From Saccharothrix obliqua (GTDB lineage: Bacteria; Actinomycetota; Actinomycetes; Mycobacteriales; Pseudonocardiaceae): a DNA stretch of 64,000 nt. The position numbers and the translations under genes were made by a program. Shown in pieces: positions 53,495-60,976 of this stretch (positions are counted from its first letter, which is position 1; the number at the start of each line of letters is the position of its first letter). The notes beneath the pieces were generated by a model that was given only the letters and a program-made list of their open reading frames with translations, did not search any database and had not been told where the DNA came from. The stretch lies in NCBI RefSeq assembly GCF_019375475.1, contig NZ_JAHXGQ010000001.1, positions 1,178,001 through 1,242,000 on the forward strand, in the 5' to 3' direction.

Positions 53495-54172
53495 ATGGCG
53501 TTGGCGCGTGCGTGGTCGGTGGCGTTGTTCGGCGTGGACGGCGTGCCGGTGGAGATCGAGGCGGACGTGGGCGCGGGCTCGGTCCGGACCCAGCTGCTCG
53601 GCCTGCCCGACGCGGCGTTGCACGAGTCGAAGGACCGCGTCCGGGCCGCGGTGCGCAACAGCGCGCACGCGTGGCCGACCCAGCGGGTGACCCTCGGCCT
53701 GTCGCCGGCGACCCTGCCCAAGGGCGGTTCCGGCTACGACCTGGCGTTGGCGTGCGTCGTGCTGGCGGCGGCGCAGGCCGTGCCGGGCGAGCGGCTGGGC
53801 GGCACCGCCCTGCTCGGCGAACTGGCGTTGGACGGTCGGCTGCGCACCGTGCGGGGCGTGCTGCCCGCGTTGCTGGCGGCGCGGCGGGCGGGTCTGGCGC
53901 GGGCGGTGGTGCCCGAGGCGTCCCTGCCGGAGGCGGCGCTGGTGGCGGGCGTGGAGGTGCGTGGCGCGGCGACGTTGGCCGACGTCATCGCCTGGCTGAA
54001 CGGTGACGACGCGGCGTTGGCGGATGCGCCCGCGACCGGCCCGCCGCCCGCGCCGCCGGGCAAGGAGCTGGCCGACGTGGTGGGTCAGCCGGAGGCCAGG
54101 TGGGCGCTGGAGGTCGCGGCGGCGGGTGTTGGTAACCCCGGATATTCGACCTTGCGGAGTTCGGTGCTTTGA
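53495..54172 (+). pseudogene. comM: comM (yifB), 5' part, interrupted by element
   Basis: This is the N-terminal 211 codons of ComM, an AAA+ magnesium-chelatase-like helicase that promotes branch migration during transformation. ALARAWSVALFGVDGVPVEIE, LPDAALHESKDRVRAA and LVLGLSPATLPKGGS-like blocks are intact up to DVVGQPEARWALEVAAAG. After Gly211 (54127) similarity ends and 14 element-derived residues (VGNPGYSTLRSSVL) are added before a stop at 54170-54172. The missing AAA+ core is found at 60977-61858. The ATG at 53495 follows the yraN stop by 1 bp. The truncated product lacks Walker A and is probably inactive. Confidence 0.9.
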
Positions 54173-54194
54173 CGCTCGTTCCAGGTGTCGGGCG

Positions 54195-54479
54195 TCAGCT
54201 CGTGGCAGATGGTTCGTTGTTCGCGTGCCGAGGCTTTGTAGTGGTGGCTCGTCGGGGTGGTGTGGTGGTGCCGTGGCGCCAGGTGGTGACGAGCAGGGCG
54301 AGTCGTTGCGGGCGGTCGGGGTCGGCGAGGATCCAGCAGATCGCGATGATCGGCGCGAGGATGGCGATGATCAGCAGGGCGGCGCCGATCCAGCCCGCTG
54401 CCAGGGCGGCGGCCACCATTCCACCAGCGCCACCGGTCATGCCGATGGTCTTAACGACCCTGGCCGACGGTCGCCTCAT
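54195..54479 (-). CDS. Small membrane protein, PadR operon
   Basis: This 94-residue protein has a basic N-terminus (MRRPSARVVKTIGM), a long hydrophobic region with two likely helices (GMVAAALAAGWIGAALLIIA and LAPIIAICWIL), then DPDRPQRLALLVTTWRHG and a basic Thr/Pro tail. The ATG overlaps the stop of the upstream gene (ATGA), so it is translationally coupled. The function is unknown; it is probably a partner of the neighbouring membrane protein. Confidence 0.65.
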   Translation of the reverse strand: MRRPSARVVKTIGMTGGAGGMVAAALAAGWIGAALLIIAILAPIIAICWILADPDRPQRLALLVTTWRHGTTTPPRRATTTKPRHANNEPSATS

Positions 54480-54970
54480 CGGTCCACCACTCGCCGTGCC
54501 GCATGCCGGAGGGCGGCGTTCAGGATGGTGAGGAGTTCGATCCATCGTCGGCCGCGGGGTGTGCCGCAGGCCCGCAGGTCGAGCATCCATGCGGTCCACT
54601 CTTCGCGGTACTCGTCCCTGACATCTGCAGGAAGTAGTCGGCTGACGACCGCGACAGCGCTGGACTCCGGAGACTGCTCAGTCCTGGAAGATGCAGAACC
54701 TATCGCCGTTGATGCCCCGCGGGCTCTCGTTGGGTTGCTGCTGGCCCTTCTCATCCTGCGGGTGACGATGAAGGTGTGGCCACTGGCGATGCTCACGATG
54801 ATCAGGCCGACGGCCATGACGGTGGGGAACGCAACGTTGCCCGCCCCATCGCCGTCAAAGACGAGCCCGCCATCGAGGATTATGACGGCGAAAAGCCCGC
54901 AGCAAACGCTGCTGAGGATGAAGTAGGTCAGGGAGACGATCGCTTGTATGCGCAGCGAGGTGTGCGGCAT
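54476..54970 (-). CDS. Membrane protein, PadR operon
   Basis: This 164-residue protein has two hydrophobic segments at about 10-35 (AIVSLTYFILSSVCCGLFAVIIL) and 45-68 (VAFPTVMAVGLIIVSIASGHTFIV), a polar linker, and a cytoplasmic C-terminal helix-rich segment with DVRDEYREEWTAWMLDL. Short DxYRExWxxxL segments like this occur in small membrane proteins encoded beside PadR regulators in actinomycetes. It starts 16 bp after padR. The function is unknown. Confidence 0.7.
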   Translation of the reverse strand: MPHTSLRIQAIVSLTYFILSSVCCGLFAVIILDGGLVFDGDGAGNVAFPTVMAVGLIIVSIASGHTFIVTRRMRRASSNPTRARGASTAIGSASSRTEQSPESSAVAVVSRLLPADVRDEYREEWTAWMLDLRACGTPRGRRWIELLTILNAALRHAARRVVDR

Positions 54971-54986
54971 GGGTCCGTGCCTCTCC

Positions 54987-55313
54987 TCAGCGTCCGGGCT
55001 GGGGACGCAGCGTCAGGACGCTGCTGGCGGTGGCTTCGGCTCGTGCGATGGCCTGGTAGGCCAGGGTGGCTCCCTCGCCGACGAAGCGGTAGTAACGACG
55101 TCGCGGGCGGCCCTGGTCTTCGTGGTCGGCGGGGTCTTCCCAGAAGCTCTCGATCAGCCCGGCCTGCTGGAGGCGGTGAAGGATCGGGTGCAGGGTGCCG
55201 GTCTTGAGCCCGGCCTGGCGGGCGATGTCGAGCCCGTAGCGCGGTGTTGCCGGGTCCTCCAGCAGCACGTGCAGCACCGCGATCGTCTGCGGTGTCATCC
55301 GTGGTCCGATCAT
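54987..55313 (-). CDS. PadR-family transcriptional regulator
   Basis: This 108-residue winged-helix repressor has MTPQTIAVLHVLLEDPATPRYGLDI (the PadR YGxxI element), LKTGTLHPILHRLQQAGLIES (recognition helix and wing) and GRPRRRYYRFVGEG. Start is ATG 55313 or ATG five codons later. It heads a three-gene minus-strand operon with two membrane proteins, an arrangement seen for PadR regulators that sense membrane or drug stress. Two direct repeats lie 10-45 bp upstream and are a likely autoregulatory operator. Confidence 0.88.
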   Translation of the reverse strand: MIGPRMTPQTIAVLHVLLEDPATPRYGLDIARQAGLKTGTLHPILHRLQQAGLIESFWEDPADHEDQGRPRRRYYRFVGEGATLAYQAIARAEATASSVLTLRPQPGR

Positions 55314-55322
55314 GCACTCACT

Positions 55323-55358
55323 CTACCTAACTAGACTTCAAATCGCTACCTAGCTAGA
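55323..55358. promoter_or_regulatory. Direct repeats upstream of padR, candidate operator
   Basis: CTACCTAACTAGA (55323-55335) and CTACCTAGCTAGA (55346-55358) are 12/13 identical and start 23 bp apart, about two helical turns. They lie immediately upstream of the padR start. The AT-rich block stands out from surrounding DNA. Confidence 0.6.
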
Positions 55359-55485
55359 GAAGGTTCTGGCCAGGGGTTATCGCTCGTGACCCACTCCGCG
55401 CCTTGCTTGGGTAACCATCGGAATTCGATCTGCTGCAGTTCGCTCGATGTGGGGCAGGGTCGGAGGCCGGGACAGTTAGCATCGT

Positions 55486-56796
55486 GTGATGCCGATCATG
55501 TGGTCACGGCTCCATGCGGAGTTGGGTCTTTCGCCGACTCCGCTGACGCATGCCATGGTGGTCCAGGCGGTCGAGGCGGGAGTGGCCGAGGCTGACGACC
55601 TCGACTGGAAACAGGCGCTGCCTCCCGAGGTCGAGAAGAAGCGCTTGGAGTTCGCCAAGGACGTTGCGGCGATGGCCAACACCCGCGGCGGGCTGATCGT
55701 TCATGGGGTTCGTGAGAAGAACGAGCGCGCCGTGGGGCTGACCGGCGTGCCGAATGGCGAGCGGGATCGGCAGGCTCTGAGGTCGTTCGCCAACCGGTAT
55801 GTGCGGCCGTTGGTCGACGGTCTGCGGATCGAGGCGCTCGACGGCGAAGACGGAGCTCCCGGCCTGATCGTCGTGTTCGTGCCGCCGAGTCCGGACGCGC
55901 CCCATGTGATCGGCGAGAAGAACGAGATGGGTGTGCCGTATCGCTATGGGACAGACACGAACTGGATGTCGGAGGGCCAACTTGAGCGTGCCTATCGTGA
56001 TCGCTTCACCCGGCGGGGCGACGATCGGGCGGCGCTGAGCGCGTTGATCGACGGCTTGCGTCCTGAGATCGACCTGCTGAAGGGGGTCTGGGTTGCGGTG
56101 GCGGCTCGGCCCGTCGCGCCATTGGCTTTGCTGAGCGGGCGTCCGGAACGCGAGCAGGTAACCGCGACGGTGGTGAAGGCTGAAGAGCTGGTCAACGAGG
56201 TGTTCGGGAAGTCGCAAGGCCGGGTGCCGGTGTTGAACGAACTGCTGCCGAGGGGTGCGATCCTCAACCCGAGGAATGGTCTGCGTCGCTGGGTCATCCG
56301 GTCGAATCACTCCTCGGTCGACCCCCGTGAGCTGGTCGATGGAGCCATCGTGGAGTTGCATCACGATGGCTCCGTCGCTGTGGCGATGGGCATGTCAACG
56401 TTCCTGCGTGGCCGCGTCTCGGGTGTCGTCGATGCAAGGCCGGTGCCAGTCAGACTCGTCGATGCGGCGATCGCGGAGACGATCGCGTTGGTGTCGACCC
56501 ATGTCCGCGAGCTCGGTGGGGTCGGGACGATCTTGACCTCTGCGAGTGTGCTGTGGGACTACGGTCCTGTGCAGCCGATCCGCCCTCTGATGGCGATCGA
56601 CAACCGGATGATCGGAGGGACGCGGGACTCGCGGTATTCCCCTGTTGAAGAGGCGCGTGGGGTCCGGCACCTGTTGGCTGTGGAGGCGTCGTTCTCTGCC
56701 GATGACGACGTTGCAGCGCTGCGGGGGGTAGCCCGTCAACTCGCGGATGATCTCAGCCAGCAGTTCGGGATGCGCGGTTCGAGCATTCCCGAATGA
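55486..56796 (+). CDS. AlbA_2/Schlafen-type putative DNA-binding protein
   Basis: This 436-residue protein has an N-terminal AlbA_2 (Schlafen-like) domain at about 35-165: DDLDWKQALP (equivalent of ExxxEFK), LEFAKDVAAMANTRGGLIVHGV, VVFVPPSPDAPHVIG and YRYGTDTNWMSEGQLE. The C-terminal 270 residues are a novel alpha/beta region with RVPVLNELLPRGAI and VELHHDGSVAVAMGMS. Proteins with this domain are nucleic-acid binding and recur on mobile elements and near defence genes. Codon use is less GC-biased than the chromosomal neighbours, consistent with transfer. Start is GTG 55486 or ATG 55489; no clear ribosome-binding site is seen. Confidence 0.75.
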   Translation: MMPIMWSRLHAELGLSPTPLTHAMVVQAVEAGVAEADDLDWKQALPPEVEKKRLEFAKDVAAMANTRGGLIVHGVREKNERAVGLTGVPNGERDRQALRSFANRYVRPLVDGLRIEALDGEDGAPGLIVVFVPPSPDAPHVIGEKNEMGVPYRYGTDTNWMSEGQLERAYRDRFTRRGDDRAALSALIDGLRPEIDLLKGVWVAVAARPVAPLALLSGRPEREQVTATVVKAEELVNEVFGKSQGRVPVLNELLPRGAILNPRNGLRRWVIRSNHSSVDPRELVDGAIVELHHDGSVAVAMGMSTFLRGRVSGVVDARPVPVRLVDAAIAETIALVSTHVRELGGVGTILTSASVLWDYGPVQPIRPLMAIDNRMIGGTRDSRYSPVEEARGVRHLLAVEASFSADDDVAALRGVARQLADDLSQQFGMRGSSIPE

Positions 56797-56828
56797 GCCT
56801 GCCGTCCTGCCGGGCCGCAACACGGTTG

Positions 56829-59357
56829 TCAGTGGGTGCGGTTCCGGCGGCTGACCTCGGCGGCGTAGGCGGCGTCGCGTGCGCTGGCGTGGTTCGTCCA
56901 GTGGACCGCCGTGCTGATGTGGATGCCGAGCAGCTTGCTGAGAACGGCTGCGGGGAGCTGTCCGGCCAGGTCCATGAGGGTGGCGTTGCGCCCGGCGCGT
57001 GCCCGGACTCCGATGTGTGCCAGTCGGTCCCGGAGACGGCCGGTGCTGAGCGGGCGGCCTGGGGCGCCCGGGAAGAGCCAGTGGTGGTCCGGGGGGTGCC
57101 CGAGGACGTAGCGGCCGTGGTGCCCGCCCGCCAGGCGGAGGGCGAGGTCATCGAGCGGCGAGGGCAGGTCCAGCGGTGACTGGCCCAGCCTGATGCGGGT
57201 GGTCCCGGTCCGGTCGGTGGTGATCTGGTCCCGTCGCAGGCGGGCGATCCTGGTCAGGGTCTGGCCGAAGAGCAGGACCATCAAGCCGGCGACGCGGTCT
57301 TCGAGCGCGAACGTGTCGTCGTGCAGCAGTTGCCGGACCAGTTCCCATCGGTGGTCGTCGGCGATGCGGTCGCCGATCCGGCCGTCGGGGGAGTGGGCCG
57401 GGATCTCGACATCGCCGGCGTGCTTGTGCTGGTGTGCCCAGGTCAGGAAGGCGCGGGCGTGTCGGGTGGTACTGGGTTCGTCTGTGAGCCAGCGGTCGAT
57501 GTGGTGCTGGGTGCAGTCGGCCAGCGTGCTGTCGTTGGCCCGCAACCAGACGACCAGGGCGACGGCTGCGCGGACCTCGGCTCGGCATTGGTCGACCTGC
57601 CCTTGCAGGAGATGACGTGTCTCGGAGCGGGCGCGGAGCCTGCGCAGGACGTGCCAGGTGGCGAAACTGCGGACCACCCGCCGATCGTGAGGGTCCTCGA
57701 CCCCGGTGACGACGGTCGCGGTCCACTGCTCGAACCGGACGACGTATTCGTCCCGACCGGGCAGGACTTTGCCCGCAACCATGATCTTGCGCAGGTGGTC
57801 GACGGCCTTGCTGGGCAGGTGCCGGTCCAGGTCGTCGTGGGTCAGTGGCCTGTCTGAGCTTGCTGCCGCGGCCAGGACAGCGCGGGCGGCCGACTTCCCG
57901 AGCCAGGGCAGCAGCGCTGTCGGATCGCTTGCGGCGAGGAGGTGGAAGACCGGTTCGAGGTGGCCGGGCAGGGTGGCCTCGGGTCCGGTGAGCAGTGCCA
58001 ACAGCTGCTGGCGGGCCGCGCAGCCAGGGCAGAGGCCGTGGTGGTGCAGGCGTTCGGTCGACCCGCAGTCGACACAGGGCCGGAAGGACACCGGGTGCCG
58101 TCGGTAGCAGGTCGCGCAAAGCGGCCCTTGGGCTGACCGGCCTTTGACCGTCATGGTGCGGCCGCAGTCGTGGCAGGGCGCGCGGACGGTGCTGCAGGAG
58201 TTGCAGAGGGGTTTCCCGTCCTCGGTCCTGGCCCAGATGGGCAGCGTGCGAGCGCAGCGGCCACAGGGGAGTCGGTGTGCCATGCGCGTGCAGTGTTCGC
58301 AGCGGGGGTGGTCGGTGTCGGCGAAGTGGCAGGGCTTGTCCCGCCGGCAGATCGAGCAGGTCGCCGTTGGTGCCCGGAAGCAGGCGCGGCAGAACGGTGG
58401 CCCGCCGTCGTGCCGGTGGACCAGGGCGACCCGCCCGCAGCCTGCGCAGGGTTCGTGGTTGGCGGGGTCGCTGCGATAGCAGGGCCCGCAGACGGGCTCC
58501 CCGCTCGCAGTGCGGGAGGCGACCGCTCGGAGTTGGCCGCAGCGGACGCAGGCCGTGCAGGTATTGCGGTCGTCGTAGCAGCGTCGACAGCAGCGCAGGC
58601 CGTCCAGTCGGTGGGTCAACGCGGTCCTGCGGGCGCAGCCGGGGCAGCGCGGCGGCAGGACGCCGTCGACGCCTCCGTCGACCAGCGCGCGGATCAGCGC
58701 GTTGACCCGGGGCGAGCCGTGCGCGCCTTCGCCGGTGAGCAGAGCAGGACGTTCCCGCAGTTCGGCGAGAACCCGGTGGAGCTGGAACCGCTGCGGGACC
58801 GCAGCGCGGACGAGGTCCTCCAAACCCTGCGGGTCGTGGACGGGGCTTAGCCGGAGGATCACCGAGGTGATCCCCGCGACCGGGTCCTCGTCCGGACGGG
58901 ACAGGCAGTTCCGGCAGCGCGCCAGGCCGTCCCGGTCCCGGCCCGCGACCTGGGCCGTGGACCCGCAACAGGTGCAGGGCTCCGCCCTGCCTCGCCGCCG
59001 CCGGTCGCAGGTGCCGCAGATCCTCAACGCCCCGTCGCGCTGGGACAGCTTCTGCGTCCGCCCGCAGTGCCCGCAACGCGGCAGCGCCAAAGCCCGGCCG
59101 CCCAGCGGCAGCAGCGCGCGGATCAACCGCTCGATCTGCGGCGGCCCGTGAGGGCGGCCCGAGACGAGCAGGTCGGGATCTTCGAGCAGCGCGGCGGCCA
59201 GTCGGCGCCGCTGCGCCCTGGTCGGCGCGGCCAGGACGAGCGCCTCCGCGACCGCGGCCTGGTCGAGCGCGGGCTCGACCTCGGCAACCAGGGCCAGGAC
59301 CACCGCATCGGGGTCGTCGAGGAAACCCGGACCGGAGCCCGGGATGCGAGCCGTCAT
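56829..59357 (-). CDS. Nine-zinc-ribbon protein with tyrosine-recombinase-like C-terminus
   Basis: This 842-residue protein has an N-terminal region with an internal duplication (about residues 14-118 and 159-260, each ending in a zinc ribbon). Nine CxxC-x(10-17)-CxxC ribbons run in total between about 95 and 446. The C-terminal about 320 residues have the outline of a tyrosine recombinase catalytic domain: LMVLLFGQTLTRIARL (box I with Arg703) and RNATLMDLAGQLPAAVLSKLLGIHISTAVHWTNHA-type box II (quoted region about 790-824, with Arg790 and His813). The catalytic Tyr position appears to be Trp820, so strand cleavage is unlikely. Its start overlaps the HTH gene by 4 bp. It is probably an accessory DNA-binding subunit of the recombinase. 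Confidence 0.75.
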   Translation of the reverse strand: MTARIPGSGPGFLDDPDAVVLALVAEVEPALDQAAVAEALVLAAPTRAQRRRLAAALLEDPDLLVSGRPHGPPQIERLIRALLPLGGRALALPRCGHCGRTQKLSQRDGALRICGTCDRRRRGRAEPCTCCGSTAQVAGRDRDGLARCRNCLSRPDEDPVAGITSVILRLSPVHDPQGLEDLVRAAVPQRFQLHRVLAELRERPALLTGEGAHGSPRVNALIRALVDGGVDGVLPPRCPGCARRTALTHRLDGLRCCRRCYDDRNTCTACVRCGQLRAVASRTASGEPVCGPCYRSDPANHEPCAGCGRVALVHRHDGGPPFCRACFRAPTATCSICRRDKPCHFADTDHPRCEHCTRMAHRLPCGRCARTLPIWARTEDGKPLCNSCSTVRAPCHDCGRTMTVKGRSAQGPLCATCYRRHPVSFRPCVDCGSTERLHHHGLCPGCAARQQLLALLTGPEATLPGHLEPVFHLLAASDPTALLPWLGKSAARAVLAAAASSDRPLTHDDLDRHLPSKAVDHLRKIMVAGKVLPGRDEYVVRFEQWTATVVTGVEDPHDRRVVRSFATWHVLRRLRARSETRHLLQGQVDQCRAEVRAAVALVVWLRANDSTLADCTQHHIDRWLTDEPSTTRHARAFLTWAHQHKHAGDVEIPAHSPDGRIGDRIADDHRWELVRQLLHDDTFALEDRVAGLMVLLFGQTLTRIARLRRDQITTDRTGTTRIRLGQSPLDLPSPLDDLALRLAGGHHGRYVLGHPPDHHWLFPGAPGRPLSTGRLRDRLAHIGVRARAGRNATLMDLAGQLPAAVLSKLLGIHISTAVHWTNHASARDAAYAAEVSRRNRTH

Positions 59358-59692
59358 TCCGGGACGATCCGTGCCCGCTTCGGCCGCAACGTGCCCAGAC
59401 CGCCGGCGACCGTGTCGCCGCCCGACCCCGAGGCGGCCTTACGGGGCTTGGCGGCGCGGGCGGCGATTGGCTCGACCAGGTCGGTCATCTGGCAGTCCAG
59501 GATGTCCATCAACGCGACCAGGACCTTGAGGTTGAGCCGCTCGGGCTTGTCGACCACCAGCCGATAGACCTGGCTCGCCGACAGCACGATCCCCCGCTCG
59601 ACCAGCAGGGGCCGCAGGTCGGTGGTCGAGAACATGCCGCGATCGGCCATGACCTTGCGCAGGTTCCAGGAGTAGTCGAGCTTGGCCGTCAT
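59354..59692 (-). CDS. Small XRE-like HTH protein of recombination module
   Basis: This 112-residue protein has a Cro/C1-type helix-turn-helix (about 10-75): NLRKVMADRGMFSTTDLRPLL, LSASQVYRLVVDKPERLNLKVLVALMDILDCQMTDL in outline. A basic Gly/Arg tail ends TLRPKRARIVPE. Both its start and stop overlap neighbouring genes (ATGA), so it is made together with the recombinase and the zinc-ribbon protein. It may regulate the module or act as a directionality factor like small third proteins in other recombinase trios. Confidence 0.8.
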   Translation of the reverse strand: MTAKLDYSWNLRKVMADRGMFSTTDLRPLLVERGIVLSASQVYRLVVDKPERLNLKVLVALMDILDCQMTDLVEPIAARAAKPRKAASGSGGDTVAGGLGTLRPKRARIVPE

Positions 59693-60813
59693 CGCGTCCG
59701 CTCCTCGTCTGTGGCCAACGCCTTGTCCAGCGTCCGCCGCATCATCGTGTTCATCCAGTCGTCGCTGACACCGGTGTAGATCGCCGTCGTCGACTGGTAG
59801 GCGTGCCCGACCTGCCGCTGGACGAAGCCCGGGTCGGCCTCGTCCTCGATCTGGTGCGTGACGTGAGAGTGCCGCAGGCAGTGCGGGACCAGTTCCTTCG
59901 GCATCTTGAGCGCGTCACGGTATTCCGCGAACCGCTGCTCGATCCCGTCAGGCCGGACCCGCCCGCCCCGCTCGGTCACCCAGAGCGCGGACTGGTCGGG
60001 GAACCCGAACCGCGGCCGGACGTTGAGCACGTAGTCCTCGACCGCCTCCACCGCCCAGGGCATGACACTGTGGACGGTGCGCCGCTTCGGCGGCGAACCC
60101 CGCGTCGCCTTGCCGTAGCGGACCTCCAATACGCCGAACTTGCCCAACTCCGGTGCCTTGGGGTTGCGATGCCAGTCGGTGACGTCCAGCTTGCTGGTCT
60201 CGGTGCAGCGCAGCCCCCAGCCGTAGGCGACCTTGAACAGGGTGGCGTCCCGGTAGGCGGTCAACGCGCCCTTGCGGCCGGACCTGAGAGCACGGTCCAC
60301 TCGGTCGTCGGCGTAGTCGAAGAACCGCTGCAACTCCTCCCGCGTCATCGGTCGCCGCTCGGGCCGGCCCTCGTAGTCCACGAGGTGGGCCCTCGTGTTC
60401 GACTCGAAGCAGATCCGGGCGGGGTGCGTCCCGAACCGCGCCTCGCACTCCTGCATCCACCGATACTGCGGCGCGATCAGGTAGCCCTCGAACGACCGCA
60501 GCGCGTCGTGGTAGTTGCGGATCGTCGACTTCGACCGGCGCAACACTCCCACCAGGTCTGCCGACCACTCGTCCACATGAGCCGCGGTCCAGTTCCACGG
60601 GTACTCGTTGGTGAACTCCATGAACCGGCGGACCACCCCCGCCCGCCTCTTGACGGTCTTGTCCGCCAGCCCGCGCCCGCCCACCTGCTGCCTGGCCCAC
60701 CCGGTCAGCATCGCCTCGACGACTGCATCCTCCTCGTGCAGCAGCGACACGCCGCTGACCAGCACCAACCGTGCCGACCCCTCTGGCTCGTACGTCTCTG
60801 TCGCCACGCCCAC
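59689..60813 (-). CDS. Tyrosine-type site-specific recombinase/integrase
   Basis: This 374-residue integrase has a SAM-like N-terminal core-binding domain at about 30-120 (LADKTVKRRAGVVRRFMEF, SKSTIRNYHDALRSFEGYL) and a catalytic domain at about 155-365. The apparent catalytic set is Arg202 (GWGLRCTE), Lys235 or Lys243, His311 and Arg314 (PHCLRHSHVTH), His337 (VGHAYQSTT) and the nucleophile Tyr346 (AIYTG). The module is read leftward, away from the right end of the element. The GTG at 60813 is preceded by GAGGCGG. It is the likely catalyst of insertion into comM. Confidence 0.9.
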   Translation of the reverse strand: MGVATETYEPEGSARLVLVSGVSLLHEEDAVVEAMLTGWARQQVGGRGLADKTVKRRAGVVRRFMEFTNEYPWNWTAAHVDEWSADLVGVLRRSKSTIRNYHDALRSFEGYLIAPQYRWMQECEARFGTHPARICFESNTRAHLVDYEGRPERRPMTREELQRFFDYADDRVDRALRSGRKGALTAYRDATLFKVAYGWGLRCTETSKLDVTDWHRNPKAPELGKFGVLEVRYGKATRGSPPKRRTVHSVMPWAVEAVEDYVLNVRPRFGFPDQSALWVTERGGRVRPDGIEQRFAEYRDALKMPKELVPHCLRHSHVTHQIEDEADPGFVQRQVGHAYQSTTAIYTGVSDDWMNTMMRRTLDKALATDEERTR

Positions 60814-60840
60814 CCGCCTCGTCGTAGAGCGACCGAATCA

Positions 60841-60966
60841 TGCATCTGATGACTGATGCAGTGCAAACTTGCTGTTCAGGACCTTGCATCGTGCGTGATA
60901 CGGACTGCTAATGTCCGTCCAGTTCATCGAGTTGCGGCCAGTTGGCTCGCGCATCTGATGCAACTT
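60841..60966. repeat. Repeated GCATCTGATG sites at right end of element
   Basis: GCATCTGATG occurs at 60842-60851 and 60951-60960. The second copy extends to the near-perfect palindrome GCATCTGATGC. Further TGCATC/GATGCA half-sites lie at 60841, 60855 and 60885. Each full copy is followed by a TGCAA(A)CTT block (60861-60870 and 60959-60966). They flank the integrase promoter and the element end, as expected for recombinase or HTH binding sites. Confidence 0.6.
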
Positions 60967-60976
60967 CTCCGGGTTC

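Larger units (their letters stand above)
54128..60976. mobile_element. 6.85-kb integrative element inserted in comM
   Basis: The element separates comM codon 211 (Gly, 54125-54127) from GHHILLSGPPGTGKT (from 60977). Joining these ends gives about 504 codons in frame and restores the family consensus AAAGGHH. The exact edge is uncertain by a few bases because both ends carry GGGT/GGTT-like sequence. At the ends, AACCCCGGA (54134-54142) and the complement of TCCGGGTT (60968-60975) form a short imperfect inverted repeat. It encodes a tyrosine recombinase, an HTH protein and a zinc-ribbon/recombinase-like protein (minus strand, right half), an AlbA_2 protein, and a PadR operon (left half). No target duplication is visible. 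The gene trio recalls the TnpA/B/C layout of Tn554, but homology is not proven. Confidence 0.85.

Noticed and set aside
53495..54172. comM split explained by a simple frameshift or assembly error
   Set aside because: The fragments are 6.85 kb apart with complete, coherent genes between them, and they join in frame at the element edges.
54128..60976. tRNA gene or tRNA-derived att site for the element
   Set aside because: No cloverleaf sequence was seen at either end. The target is clearly the comM coding sequence.
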